This document shows positions 38,011-46,730 of a stretch of DNA of 64,000 nt, one piece after another. This DNA comes from Verrucomicrobiota bacterium (lineage in GTDB: Bacteria; Verrucomicrobiota; Verrucomicrobiia; Chthoniobacterales; UBA10450), in contig QHPU01000050.1 of the NCBI GenBank assembly GCA_003219175.1, positions 1-64,000 of the forward strand, read 5' to 3'. A program made the translations under genes and the position numbers. Position 1 is the stretch's first letter. Each line of letters opens with the position of its first letter. The notes under the pieces are model-generated. The model searched no databases, had not been told where the DNA came from, and saw only the letters and a list, made by a program, of their open reading frames with translations.

Positions 38011-38016
38011 CCGCTT

Positions 38017-38421
38017 TTACTTCGCCATCACTCGGACAACCGGCAACGGAAAACGCAATCGCAATTCGTCCTCAAGATAAATCTCAACGTGGTGCAACCC
38101 GAATTGCTGAAACTGAACTCCGCCAAAGTAGTGTACGTTGGTGGCATGCCCTTCGATTTCTTTCAGCTCAAATTCCACTTCGGCCTGCGCCAGGACTTGT
38201 TGCTCATCCACGCCGATGATGCGCGACCGTTGCTTGAATTTCCCCGCACCGCTGCACCAGCGCGACCAAATGCACAGCCGCATGCAAGTGATCGGCAATT
38301 GCGGAGCCGGCACAATATTAATGACGCCGACCAAAGTCTGCATTCCGTTAAACTCGTGCCGCACGTCCTCGCACAGGACGCAGCTTTGCAAGTCGGGCAG
38401 GATAACTTCGGTCGTCGCCAT
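38017..38421 (-). CDS. Conserved hypothetical protein (DUF6941-like)
   Basis: 134 residues, starting MATTEVILPDLQSCVLCEDVRHE. The CVLCEDVR..FNG...LVGVINIV pattern and the alternating hydrophobic strands (AEVEFELKEIEGHATNV, HHVEIYLEDELRLRFPL) match a family of small beta proteins of unknown role. It starts four bases after uppP ends, so it is co-transcribed with it. Confidence 0.6.
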   Translation of the reverse strand: MATTEVILPDLQSCVLCEDVRHEFNGMQTLVGVINIVPAPQLPITCMRLCIWSRWCSGAGKFKQRSRIIGVDEQQVLAQAEVEFELKEIEGHATNVHYFGGVQFQQFGLHHVEIYLEDELRLRFPLPVVRVMAK

Positions 38422-38425
38422 TTCG

Positions 38426-39286
38426 TTAACTCAAACCACGCATTAACAGTGCAAATAATATCACTGCCAAAACGATCCGATAAAGGGCGAAGGGCATGAA
38501 CCCGCGTGCCCGCACCCAGTTCATGAACCAGGCGACAACACCGAGCGCGACGACGAATGAAACGACTGCGCCAATTATGAGCACAACCCAATTGTGTCCG
38601 GTCATGACCAGCGTCGCGAGTCCTGTTTCATCGTTGCTATGCCGCAAGGTCTTGAGCAAATCATAGGCGGTCGCGACCACCATCGTTGGCATGGAAAGAA
38701 AAAACGAAAATTCGAGCGCTGCGCTCCGGCTCAACCCGACCGATTGACCAGCAGCGATGGTTGACATCGAGCGCGAGGTTCCCGGAAAAACCGCCGACGC
38801 AATCTGGACGAAACCAATCCAGGCGGCCTGGGGCAACGACATTTCTTCCATTCGCAGAGTGCGTGGGCTGCGACAAAGCGCATCCACGAGCCACATGATA
38901 ATGCCACCGATGAACAAAGCCCACGCCATTACCCAAAGATTTTCCAGATTTTGTCCGATCTGTTTTTTCAAAAGAAACGATGGCACCGCTGTGATAACGA
39001 ACGCGATGAGAGTGAGCCCAAGCGGGTGAGTGAAAAAGTTGCGATTACCGCTCTCTCCGCGCGGAAAGGTGGACAGAAATTTAAGGATTCGGTTCCAGAA
39101 ATAAACCGGCAACGCCAGGATCGCTCCAAGTTGAATCACGATTGTGTACATCTTCCAATAGGCATCGTGCAAATCGAGACGCAGCAATGCTTCGACAATC
39201 CGCAGATGCGCGGTCGAACTGACCGGCAGAAATTCGGTCAGCCCTTCGACGATACCGAGTAAAATGGACAGAAGAAAATCGTTCAC
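38426..39286 (-). CDS. uppP: Undecaprenyl-diphosphatase
   Basis: 286 residues, polytopic. LLGIVEGLTEFLPVSSTAHL and the second motif IASAVFPGTSRSMSTIAAG form the BacA/UppP active site. It dephosphorylates undecaprenyl diphosphate so the carrier can be reused, and its overproduction gives bacitracin resistance. It heads a short minus-strand transcript with the hypothetical gene at 38017. Confidence 0.96.
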   Translation of the reverse strand: MNDFLLSILLGIVEGLTEFLPVSSTAHLRIVEALLRLDLHDAYWKMYTIVIQLGAILALPVYFWNRILKFLSTFPRGESGNRNFFTHPLGLTLIAFVITAVPSFLLKKQIGQNLENLWVMAWALFIGGIIMWLVDALCRSPRTLRMEEMSLPQAAWIGFVQIASAVFPGTSRSMSTIAAGQSVGLSRSAALEFSFFLSMPTMVVATAYDLLKTLRHSNDETGLATLVMTGHNWVVLIIGAVVSFVVALGVVAWFMNWVRARGFMPFALYRIVLAVILFALLMRGLS

Positions 39287-39612
39287 TGGATGTAGGGTGA
39301 ATCGTTAAACCGTTGAGTTGTAAAAAGCGATGTAGCCAGTTGAGGCAACAGCGCAAGACCTCCAGAGTCCTACAGCCATCCACCGCGAGTCCGGTCACAG
39401 ACTCGCCGCGGAGAGTCGAATGCGCGGTAGAGGCCGGACCTCGTTTCTGACTCCTTTATGATACCGAGAGCGACTTTTAAATCGTCCAACTGCGCAAAAA
39501 ACACAACGCCACCGGATATCATCCCGGGATGGGCCGTCCGGATCACCCAAGGGCGAAAGTTCAAAAATAATTTTGTTTTACCCGCAATGGAAACGCATTC
39601 TCATTCCCTGCG
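39287..39612. other. 326-bp intergenic region without a convincing gene
   Basis: Lies between divergent uppP and the epimerase gene. It holds a GAGTCCGG/CCGGACCTCG-like palindrome near 39390-39445 related to repeat family C, and an AT-rich stretch (39560-39580) that could hold the promoter of the epimerase. A 64-codon open frame on the minus strand (39370-39564) starts with TTG and has no recognisable similarity. Confidence 0.4.
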
Positions 39613-40683
39613 ATGCGGCTCCTCATTACAGGAATTTGTGGTTTTGTCGGTAGTTCCCTGGCAAACTGGTTTCGCGAACGAGAGCCTTCGTGCGAGATAA
39701 TCGGGATCGATAACCTCGTCCGTGCGGGCAGCGAGACCAATCGCACCATTCTCAGTTCCCGTGGAATCAGGATGCAACACGGCGACGTTCGAAATGCCTC
39801 CGATTTCGAAACCCTCTCTGCCGTCGACTGGGTAATTGATGCTGCCGCCAATCCCAGCGTCCTCGCCGGAGTCGGTAATCGCTGCAGCTCGCGTCAGGTA
39901 ATCGAACACAATCTCTATGGAACGGCGAACCTCCTCGAGTACTGCAAGCGGATTGGAGCCGGGTTAGTCTTACTTAGTACCAGCCGAGTCTATTCCATTC
40001 CGGCACTCAAGGCACTTCCTTTGACCAAAGGCAAAGAAGCATTTGAATGGGATGAAAACGCCAAGCCGCCCGTCGGAGCTTCGATCAATGGATTAACGAC
40101 TGAATTCTCCACTTCACCTCCAATCTCACTCTATGGCAGCACGAAGCTCGCATCGGAAGCGCTGGCTTTGGAATATCACCACAGCTTTTCGTTTCCGGTG
40201 TGGATTAACCGGTGTGGCGTGATCGCCGGTGCAGGCCAGTTTGGAACTGCTGAACAAGGCATCTTTTCTTATTGGATCCACGCTTACGCCAAAAAACGTC
40301 CGCTAATGTATATCGGCTTTGATGGTTCCGGCCGGCAGGTCAGGGATGCCCTTCATCCCGATGACCTAGCCGAGCTTGTCTCACTGCAATTTGAACATTC
40401 GACCGAAGCTGAACCGCGAATCTTCAACGTCGGCGGTGGAGCGGCCAACGCGATGTCGCTGGCCCAGCTCACTGATTGGTGCACGGCGCGTTTCGGAAAG
40501 CATTCGATCGAGTCGGATCCGACGCCACGCGCCTTCGATGTTCCATGGCTAGTGATGGACAACGCACAAAGTACCGCTGCGTTTGATTGGCGATCCGCGC
40601 GCGATCTTCCATCCATTCTCGATGAAATTGCCCACCACGCCGAAAGCAACCCGCACTGGCTGGATCTTTCCTCTCCACCGTGA
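39613..40683 (+). CDS. NAD-dependent nucleotide-sugar epimerase/dehydratase (CDP-paratose 2-epimerase-like)
   Basis: 356 residues, extended SDR. Nucleotide-binding LLITGICGFVGSSLANWF, active-site YGSTKLASE (Y-x3-K) preceded by LLSTSRVYSIPALKALPL, and VIAGAGQFGTAEQGIFSYWIHAY (core AGQFGTAEQGIFSYW), which resembles the CDP-tyvelose/paratose epimerases. The start ATG at 39613 lies close to TGCGATGCGG. It overlaps the GT2 gene by four bases, so the pair may make and transfer an envelope sugar. Confidence 0.82.
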   Translation: MRLLITGICGFVGSSLANWFREREPSCEIIGIDNLVRAGSETNRTILSSRGIRMQHGDVRNASDFETLSAVDWVIDAAANPSVLAGVGNRCSSRQVIEHNLYGTANLLEYCKRIGAGLVLLSTSRVYSIPALKALPLTKGKEAFEWDENAKPPVGASINGLTTEFSTSPPISLYGSTKLASEALALEYHHSFSFPVWINRCGVIAGAGQFGTAEQGIFSYWIHAYAKKRPLMYIGFDGSGRQVRDALHPDDLAELVSLQFEHSTEAEPRIFNVGGGAANAMSLAQLTDWCTARFGKHSIESDPTPRAFDVPWLVMDNAQSTAAFDWRSARDLPSILDEIAHHAESNPHWLDLSSPP

Positions 40684-41465
40684 CCAATCTCCCTGCCCCA
40701 CCGCAACCACTTCAACTTCTGAGTGTCGTAATTCCCGCGCGCGATGAAGCCGGATGCATCGCGGCGACAGTCGAGCACCTTCACGTCGAACTCCGCCTTC
40801 ACAATGTTCCCCATGAAATCATTGTTGTTGACGACGGCAGCGTCGATAATACCTGGGATGTGTTGACGGAAACGCGGAAGCGAGTCGAAACTTTGCGACC
40901 CATTCAAAATTCCGATGCACACGGCTTCGGTCGTGCTGTTGTTCTCGGCTTCGATCATGCCCGCGGCGATGCCATTGTTGTGATGATGGCAGATGAATCC
41001 GATGATTGCCGCGATGTCGTGCGTTACTGGGAAGTCCTTAACTCTGGCTACGATTGCGTCTTTGGCAGTCGTTTTGTCAAAGGCGGCGGCGTCGTCGACT
41101 ATCCCTGGCTAAAACTTTGGATCAACCGCTGCGCCAACCTCTTTATCCGCTTCCTTTTTCGAATCAAACCTAACGATACTACGAATGCCTTTAAGGCTTA
41201 CCGCCGTGAAGTCATTGCCGGCTGCCGTCCATTCCTCTCTCCTCACTTCAATTTGACTGTCGAAATTCCTCTAAAAGCGATTGTTCGCGGGTATTCCTGG
41301 ACAGTCATTCCAATAACCTGGCGGAACCGCCGAACCGGTGGCGCTAAGCTCAAAATCAAGGAAATGGGCAGCCGCTACCTTTTCATCTGCCTCTACGTGT
41401 GGCTGGAGAAATATTTTAGCAAAGGCGACTATCAAAAAAAATCCAGTGAAGTCGCTGAAGCTTGA
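40680..41465 (+). CDS. Glycosyltransferase family 2, dolichyl-phosphate mannose synthase-like
   Basis: 261 residues, starting at a GTG that overlaps the upstream stop. GT-A motifs SVVIPARDEAGCIAATVE, EIIVVDDGSVDNTW, the metal site in VMMADESDDCRDV and GSRFVKGGGVVDYP. The C-terminus has only one weakly hydrophobic stretch (YLFICLYVWLEKYF), so it is peripheral rather than integral. Likely transfers a sugar to undecaprenyl phosphate; acceptor unknown. Confidence 0.87.
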   Translation: MTNLPAPPQPLQLLSVVIPARDEAGCIAATVEHLHVELRLHNVPHEIIVVDDGSVDNTWDVLTETRKRVETLRPIQNSDAHGFGRAVVLGFDHARGDAIVVMMADESDDCRDVVRYWEVLNSGYDCVFGSRFVKGGGVVDYPWLKLWINRCANLFIRFLFRIKPNDTTNAFKAYRREVIAGCRPFLSPHFNLTVEIPLKAIVRGYSWTVIPITWRNRRTGGAKLKIKEMGSRYLFICLYVWLEKYFSKGDYQKKSSEVAEA

Positions 41466-41576
41466 GCCGTCGTTCTGGTTTCTCACTCGTTATTGGAATC
41501 CCCGTATGCTGCCTTGCGCTCAAACAGCCACGGCGACTGCAACGATGCGGCCATGCTATTTCTTAAAATGCTCCAG

Positions 41577-43421
41577 CTAGACTTTGCGTCCGAATTTCTT
41601 CTCCAGTTCGGCGTGCGAAATTTGAATCATGGTGGGACGACCGTGGGGGCAGCAGTAGGGCAAGTCGCACGCCAGTAGATCGCGAATTAGTTTTTCGATT
41701 TCGGGATAACGCAACGGATCGTTCGCTTTGACCGCGTGGCGGCAAACTGTTTTCGCGATCATATCTTCGCCCAAACGCAACGGCGAACTACTGCGGCTGG
41801 TCGTCTTCAATTCGTCAATCACTCGACGCAAGAAATCGGTGGCATCGGCGATTTCGAGAAAAGCGGGCAATGTATCGACCCGAAAACTGTGGGCGCCGAA
41901 GCCCTCGATTCCGATACCCATTTTTTGCAGGGTCGCGACATTCCGTTCGACCCATTCGGCGTCGCGCGGTGGCAGGGAAAAAATCTGCGGCAGGAGCATT
42001 CGCTGCGATGGAACTCCCTCCTCCTCCATCCGCCGGCGCAATTCTTCGAACAAAATGCGCTCATGCGCGGCATGTTGATCGACGAGCACAAGGCCGTCGG
42101 AATTTTCCATCAAAACGTAAAGCCGGTTGAGTACACCGATGATTTGAAATTGCTGATCGTCTTTCGGTGCAGCTCCCGGCTCAGGCGTGAGGTAGGGGTG
42201 ATTGACCTCAATCGCCCGCCCGCGATTCGGTGAATCGCCCCCACCCGCCATTGGCGGCTGCGGCAGAGTGGGCTGATCGGGTGATAACGATGTGGAGGGA
42301 CGGGCGCTGTCCCGTCCCATTCTTTCAAACGAGCTCGGGGCTGATGGCTGAACGGGTGGAGAAATTTGGGACAACACAGCGGTCGTCCCTCCAGGTGCGG
42401 GCGGGCTGAATTTTCGCTGCCAATCAACGCGCCCGCTCTCCAGCGTGCGCCGAACCGCTTCGACGATTGCCTCGCGAATCCTCCCCGGATCACGAAAGCG
42501 CACTTCGCGTTTTGCCGGATGAACATTCACATCCACATCCTGCGAGTCGAGATCGACAAACAGGAACGTGACCGGAAATTGTCCGCGCATGAGAGCGGTG
42601 TGATAACCCTCGCGCAGCGCAGTGGCGAGAATTCCACTGTCAATTGCGCGCCCATTGACAAAAACGAATTGTTGCGCGCGCGTTTGTCGACTGACACCGG
42701 CACGCCCGAGCCAGCCTCGAACTCGTACTCCTTGGTATTCGCGCTCAGAAATCTCCAGTAGCTCATTGAGAAATTCGGCACCGTAGAGGTCACGGATGCG
42801 ATCGCGCAACGACGCCGTTACCGGCAATTGCAGTGCAACTTTCTCGTCGCGCACCAGGCTGAAGCCAATAGCAGGCTGCGCCAGTGCCTGCAAAAAAAAT
42901 TGGTGCTCGATGTTCCGTGTCTCCGTCGTTTCGGAACGGAGAAATTTTCGCCGCGCTGGCACATTGTAAAACAGCGAGCGGACTTCGACTTGCGTTCCTG
43001 GTGCTTCACCACCGTCACGAACCGTCTCGATGCGTCCGCCATTTACCAGAATCTCCGTACCGGCAACCGCGCCGGGCTCGCGTGTCGTCAATCGGAAACG
43101 CGAAACACTCGCGATGCTCGGTAACGCTTCGCCGCGAAAACCGAGCGTGCTGATGGCAGCGAGATCGGCCGCGGAAGCAATCTTGCTGGTCGCGTGCCGC
43201 TCAAGCGACAGCAAAGCGTCGTCGCGATCCATTCCGCACCCATCATCGACAACGCGAATGCGGGATATTCCCCCGCGCTGAATCCCGATCTCAATCGAGC
43301 TGGCACCGGCATCGATGCTGTTCTCAACCAGTTCCTTCACGACCGAAGCGGGCCGCTCCACAACTTCGCCAGCCGCGACCTGGCTAGCAACAGTTTCGGG
43401 AAGAAGTTTGATTCGGCTCAT
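41577..43421 (-). CDS. mutL: DNA mismatch repair protein MutL with repeat-derived linker
   Basis: 614 residues from ATG 43421. The GHKL ATPase half is intact (IAAGEVVERPASVVKELVENS in parts, DDGCGMDRDDALLSL, TLGFRGEALPSIA, FVNGRAI). The C-terminal half has LVDQHAAHERILFEEL and the CPHGRPTM zinc/dimer motif, and lacks a clear DQHA-x2-E-x4-E variation from endonuclease MutL. The linker (about 340-415) is built largely from two repeat elements, encoding GGTTAVLSQ...MGRDSARPS and AIEVNHPYLTPEP. The upstream MAGGAPALQS frame is the translation of another repeat and is not used as the start. Confidence 0.95.
   Translation of the reverse strand: MSRIKLLPETVASQVAAGEVVERPASVVKELVENSIDAGASSIEIGIQRGGISRIRVVDDGCGMDRDDALLSLERHATSKIASAADLAAISTLGFRGEALPSIASVSRFRLTTREPGAVAGTEILVNGGRIETVRDGGEAPGTQVEVRSLFYNVPARRKFLRSETTETRNIEHQFFLQALAQPAIGFSLVRDEKVALQLPVTASLRDRIRDLYGAEFLNELLEISEREYQGVRVRGWLGRAGVSRQTRAQQFVFVNGRAIDSGILATALREGYHTALMRGQFPVTFLFVDLDSQDVDVNVHPAKREVRFRDPGRIREAIVEAVRRTLESGRVDWQRKFSPPAPGGTTAVLSQISPPVQPSAPSSFERMGRDSARPSTSLSPDQPTLPQPPMAGGGDSPNRGRAIEVNHPYLTPEPGAAPKDDQQFQIIGVLNRLYVLMENSDGLVLVDQHAAHERILFEELRRRMEEEGVPSQRMLLPQIFSLPPRDAEWVERNVATLQKMGIGIEGFGAHSFRVDTLPAFLEIADATDFLRRVIDELKTTSRSSSPLRLGEDMIAKTVCRHAVKANDPLRYPEIEKLIRDLLACDLPYCCPHGRPTMIQISHAELEKKFGRKV
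42192..42245. repeat. Repeat family E copy inside mutL
   Basis: GTAGGGGTGATTGACCTCAA then TCGCCCGC...ATTCGGTGAATCGCCC, nearly the same as the intergenic copy after nusB (57361-57412: GTAGGGGCGATTGACCTCAA, GCGCCCGG, TTCGGTGAATCCGCCC). Encodes IEVNHPYLTP in the MutL linker. Confidence 0.85.
42293..42393. repeat. Repeat family I copy inside mutL
   Basis: Terminal inverted repeats TGGAGGGACG / CGTCCCTCCA enclose GGGACGGGCGCTGTCCCG and a second GGGACAACACAGCGG hairpin. The intergenic element at 27703-27787 has the same GGAGGGA ends and a GTCCCG hairpin. Confidence 0.65.
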
Positions 43422-43434
43422 TAGGACGTCTGAC

Positions 43435-43460
43435 TGTAGGGCAGGCGCTCCGCCTGCCAA
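43435..43460. repeat. Repeat hairpin upstream of mutL (family B type)
   Basis: TGTAGGGCAGGCGCTCCGCC then TGCC: the TGTAG end of family B followed by a GGCAGGCG/CGCCTGCC hairpin. It lies just upstream of the mutL start. Confidence 0.6.
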
Positions 43461-43601
43461 ATCTAATGCGCAGCCGGAGAACTGCGTCCAAGACGTTTGA
43501 GCTGGACTGGCATGACTGCTCGATCCACCTTTTTGTCGCCGTTAAGGCAAGACACGTGCTGATTGACTTCAAATGGGTGGATCGTACGTTTCCTTGAGTG
43601 A

Positions 43602-43928
43602 ATGATTGAGATTACCGACAGCGCGGTGCGGCAATTACGAGCCCTGGTGGGCGCAGCCGCAGAAAAAGGGTTGCGCATCGGGATTGCAAAGGGCGGTTGC
43701 TCCGGTCTGCAATACGAGATGACTTTGGGAGAAGCTCGCTCCGGCGATTCCGTCATTGAACGCGACGGGGTGAAGTTTTTCGTCGACGAAGACAGCGCCA
43801 AGTTGTTGCGCGGCTCAACTCTGGATTATCACGACGCCCTTACTGGGGCGGGTTTTCAGATTGTTAATCCAAATGCGGCTCGAACCTGCGGCTGCGGTTC
43901 TTCCTTCGAACCGACGCGCCCGCTCTAA
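43602..43928 (+). CDS. A-type iron-sulfur carrier (HesB/IscA/ErpA family)
   Basis: 108 residues. The three conserved cysteines are in KGGCSGLQYEM and the C-terminal TCGCGSSF. LDYHDALTGAGFQIVNPNA is typical of the ErpA/IscA group. It delivers Fe-S clusters to client enzymes; HemW and the uracil glycosylase in this window are possible clients. Divergent from mutL and followed 15 bp later by a hypothetical gene on the same strand. Confidence 0.93.
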   Translation: MIEITDSAVRQLRALVGAAAEKGLRIGIAKGGCSGLQYEMTLGEARSGDSVIERDGVKFFVDEDSAKLLRGSTLDYHDALTGAGFQIVNPNAARTCGCGSSFEPTRPL

Positions 43929-43946
43929 AGTGAGTGGTGTTTTTTG

Positions 43947-45443
43947 ATGGCACGGGAATTCTTCCGCTACGAGACGCCTTATGGCCGGCCGCGGCAGCGA
44001 GTGAACTATTTCGCTTGGACGGTGGTGATCCTTCTTCTCACCGGCTTCGCCTTTGCCGCCTGGCTGGGAAGCTTCTACATTTTTTGGCAACCGGAACGGC
44101 CCGATAGTTATCGGCTGCTAAGAAAACTGCATCGTATTGATCCGCCGCGTCGGTTCGAATTGACGGCGGCGCCGGCGGGTGAGTTTCTTAACCCAAAACA
44201 ACTGCATGACCGCTACGCTCCCCTCGGCGAAGCGGAGTTATCCAAGGCGAATAGCGAGCTGGCGCGCAATTACATTCGCAATTTCCAACAGGTCCACGGC
44301 CTCGTCCCCTATGTGGTCGGGCGCTTTCGCATCATTGAAGTCCACCAGCTCGGCTCGGCGGATATTTTCACTTCCGGAATGGTTGCGCTCGCTGCTGCAA
44401 TTGATAACGGGGAAGTTCTGCTCGAACACGTTTATCCAGCCGATCGCCGCGACGTTCCGTTGATGCGCCAAACACTCGCTCCCGGTCTCGAGATCAAGCT
44501 CGAACGATCACACGATATTTCGGCGGTGATTCACGCGGATCGGACGGCCGATGGTCGCATCCTGATTACGGCGATGCCGTTGCTTTACGGAACCTACACC
44601 GTTACCCGCGGTACCGGCACGTTTAGCCTGGAACCCCCGCTCAATCTCAATCTCGCGGCTGGTTGGCCGCTTTTTAAACGCGAAGAATTGCGCGGCGCCG
44701 AAGATCGATTCGCACAGCTGCGTCAAAATGAACCCGTGGCACCTGGCACAATCGCGATCCCGGGAATCTCGCCCAGTGGGACACCGCCGCCGAGCGAAAA
44801 CCAGCTTGTCCGCGTCGAACCGGCATTGCCGATTGACACGCCGGCTGTCACGCCGCCACCAGCACCATCCAAGACAACGAAACCAGCGGGGAAAGCCGGA
44901 AAAATCGCAAAGAATCAAAAGCCTACAGCAACACCGAGCGGGACGGCGATGCAAGTCGCCAAAGCTAACACTCCAGCCCAAACGTTATCGACCCCGCCCT
45001 CGCAGACGTTGAGTCTGACCCCAACTCCCAGTGAGCCGGCCGACGGCACCGCTCTGGCATCGACCGCAGGCGGCGGGAATTGGAAAACGTATCCACCCGG
45101 CAGAATGCCGCTGGGCCGTCTCATCGCGACAACGGACCTCGATCAGGTGGCTGACCGCGCCCTTTCCGGAGAGCGCACTTACCTGAAAGGACAATTTGTG
45201 GTCAATTTCGCGGATGCGAATAAAGCCGTCTTACGGCCGCGCTCGCGCATGCCCGATTCGGTAATGCTTCTGGCTGGGGGAAATTCCACCCGGATCATTG
45301 TCGAATATCCCGCGGGTTATGTCCCGCCGAAACCGGGTTCAATCGTAAGCCGTGATGAAGTTCGTCCGTTTGAAATTACCGAGGTGCGAAAACAGGAAGA
45401 TGGCCAACTCAATGTTTTCGCGCGCGAGATCATGCAACCGTAA
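43947..45443 (+). CDS. Hypothetical membrane-anchored protein with a Pro/Thr-rich linker
   Basis: 498 residues. One membrane helix (VVILLLTGFAFAAWLGSFYIF, in two pieces VVILLLTGFAFAAW and LGSFYIF) at about 25-48, then a ~190-residue extracytoplasmic domain (GRFRIIEVHQLGS, LEHVYPADRRDVPLMRQTL), a long low-complexity Pro/Thr/Ala/Lys linker (~280-390), and a C-terminal ~100-residue domain (PPGRMPLGRLIATTD, GSIVSRDEVRPFEITEV). The architecture suggests an envelope-spanning protein anchored in the inner membrane. I recognise no family. Confidence 0.6.
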   Translation: MAREFFRYETPYGRPRQRVNYFAWTVVILLLTGFAFAAWLGSFYIFWQPERPDSYRLLRKLHRIDPPRRFELTAAPAGEFLNPKQLHDRYAPLGEAELSKANSELARNYIRNFQQVHGLVPYVVGRFRIIEVHQLGSADIFTSGMVALAAAIDNGEVLLEHVYPADRRDVPLMRQTLAPGLEIKLERSHDISAVIHADRTADGRILITAMPLLYGTYTVTRGTGTFSLEPPLNLNLAAGWPLFKREELRGAEDRFAQLRQNEPVAPGTIAIPGISPSGTPPPSENQLVRVEPALPIDTPAVTPPPAPSKTTKPAGKAGKIAKNQKPTATPSGTAMQVAKANTPAQTLSTPPSQTLSLTPTPSEPADGTALASTAGGGNWKTYPPGRMPLGRLIATTDLDQVADRALSGERTYLKGQFVVNFADANKAVLRPRSRMPDSVMLLAGGNSTRIIVEYPAGYVPPKPGSIVSRDEVRPFEITEVRKQEDGQLNVFAREIMQP

Positions 45444-45464
45444 CGGAGGTTAGGCTTCCAACCA

Positions 45465-45482
45465 TTCGCCAGTCCGGCTCGG
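45465..45482. repeat. Repeat family C, intergenic copy
   Basis: CGCCAGTCCGGCTCGGACCT, the closest match to the copy inside queA (31851). It lies in the gap between two convergent hypothetical genes. Confidence 0.65.
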
Positions 45483-45513
45483 ACCTCGGCTGGCAGACAT
45501 CTTACCTGCCGAA

Positions 45514-46179
45514 TCAGCGCCTATCGATGATTATCCTGCCGTCGCGAATTTCGATCGTGCCCTCACCGTAGGTTGTTCGGTATTCGCCAAGGTATTCCCG
45601 CAAGGGCCGGGAACGATATTTCCAGTCAAGCACGTCTCGCGGTATCGGCTCGTTGTTAATGGTGATGCTGCTCAGCCGCGGATTTTCCAGTGTCTGCGGG
45701 CCGTCGCTCTGAATCTCGATGTCACCATTCAAATAATAACGACCGCGCCCAACGTATTCGCCCAGTGGCACGCTCGTTTGAATGTGCAGGCGGTTGCCTT
45801 CTATCGCCACGAAAACCTTGCCACGAGCATGCCGATTGTTCGCAATCAAATTGTTCAGATCGTCTGCTGTTAATTCGATGTGTGCCGGCTGATCGCGGGT
45901 GTTTTCGAAATCCACCCATTTCTGTTTTGCGGTCCTGGCACTTTCTTCCGTGGTTTCAAACTGCGGCACGGGCGAAGGTTCCTGCGACAGCACGTGCGTT
46001 TTCTTCGCCCAAAGAACACTGCGCAACACCGCGGAGTGGGTCTTGTATCCGAAATACAAGCCGATGGCACCGGCGATAATCAGGAAAATGATGAAGCAGG
46101 TCAGAATCAAACAACCCTTGCCGAGGCATCCCATCCCTGTCTTCTCGCGTGGAAGCGGGCCTTCGATCCAGGTGTTCAT
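45514..46179 (-). CDS. Hypothetical single-pass membrane protein
   Basis: 221 residues. A cytoplasmic head MNTWIEGPLPREKTGMGCLG precedes one helix (LILTCFIIFLIIAGAIGLYFG, residues ~24-44). The external part has a helical stretch then a beta-rich domain (VFVAIEGNRLHIQTSVPLG, RYYLNGDIEIQ, GEGTIEIRDGRIII). The repeated beta pattern recalls lipid-binding or LptC/AsmA-like folds, but this is a guess. It overlaps the HIT gene by four bases, so the two are co-expressed. Confidence 0.55.
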   Translation of the reverse strand: MNTWIEGPLPREKTGMGCLGKGCLILTCFIIFLIIAGAIGLYFGYKTHSAVLRSVLWAKKTHVLSQEPSPVPQFETTEESARTAKQKWVDFENTRDQPAHIELTADDLNNLIANNRHARGKVFVAIEGNRLHIQTSVPLGEYVGRGRYYLNGDIEIQSDGPQTLENPRLSSITINNEPIPRDVLDWKYRSRPLREYLGEYRTTYGEGTIEIRDGRIIIDRR

Positions 46180-46691
46180 TTCCCTTCAGCCGGGGACGTT
46201 TCCGCTGCCGCTCGCAACTTCTGATAAAGGTCCTGCAATCCCTGCGAGAGCACGCGCGGTCCGGCAAGCATCGGCATAAAATTTGTGTCGCCACTCCAAC
46301 GCGGGACAATGTGAATATGGAGATGATCGGGGATGCCTGCGCCCGCGCATTCGCCGACGTTGATCCCGATGTTGAATCCCTGAGCTTTCACCACCTGTCG
46401 CAACAATTCCTGCCCCCGCACCACGAGCGAAAAAAGTTCGGCAATTTCATTCTCGCCGAGATCGCGCAGCTCACCCACTTTTCGATACGGCACCGCCATC
46501 AAATGTCCAACGGTGTAGGGGTATCGATTCATGATCAGGAAGGAATTCTTTCGGCGCAGCAGAACAAGATGGGCAGCATCATCGCTAGTGCGTGCCGCCT
46601 CCGCCAGGAAATCGGCGGGACTCGATTTCTCGAAGTATTCAAAGCGCCACGGCGCCCACAAAGTTTCGAGCTCGGGTTTTGGGAACTCCAC
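46176..46691 (-). CDS. HIT-family nucleotide hydrolase/phosphorylase (Ap4A-type)
   Basis: 171 residues. The histidine triad is HLHIHIVPRW (H-x-H-x-H). The N-terminal LWAPWRFEYFE and NRYPYTVGHLMAVPYRKV are typical of the bacterial Ap4A phosphorylase/HIT group rather than HinT. Substrate is likely a dinucleoside polyphosphate or AMP ester. Overlaps the downstream membrane protein gene. Confidence 0.88.
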   Translation of the reverse strand: MEFPKPELETLWAPWRFEYFEKSSPADFLAEAARTSDDAAHLVLLRRKNSFLIMNRYPYTVGHLMAVPYRKVGELRDLGENEIAELFSLVVRGQELLRQVVKAQGFNIGINVGECAGAGIPDHLHIHIVPRWSGDTNFMPMLAGPRVLSQGLQDLYQKLRAAAETSPAEGK

Positions 46692-46730
46692 CAGCTAACG
46701 AGAGTAAGGCGTTATCAGCGAAAGTCGAGT

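Noticed and set aside
39370-39564. 64-codon minus-strand frame between uppP and the epimerase
   Set aside because: TTG start, no ribosome site, includes palindromic repeat sequence at its end and shows no family signature.
43422-43460. Upstream start of mutL (extra 13 residues MAGGAPALQSDVL)
   Set aside because: These residues are the translation of a repeat hairpin; MSRIKLLPETVASQ is the normal MutL N-terminus.
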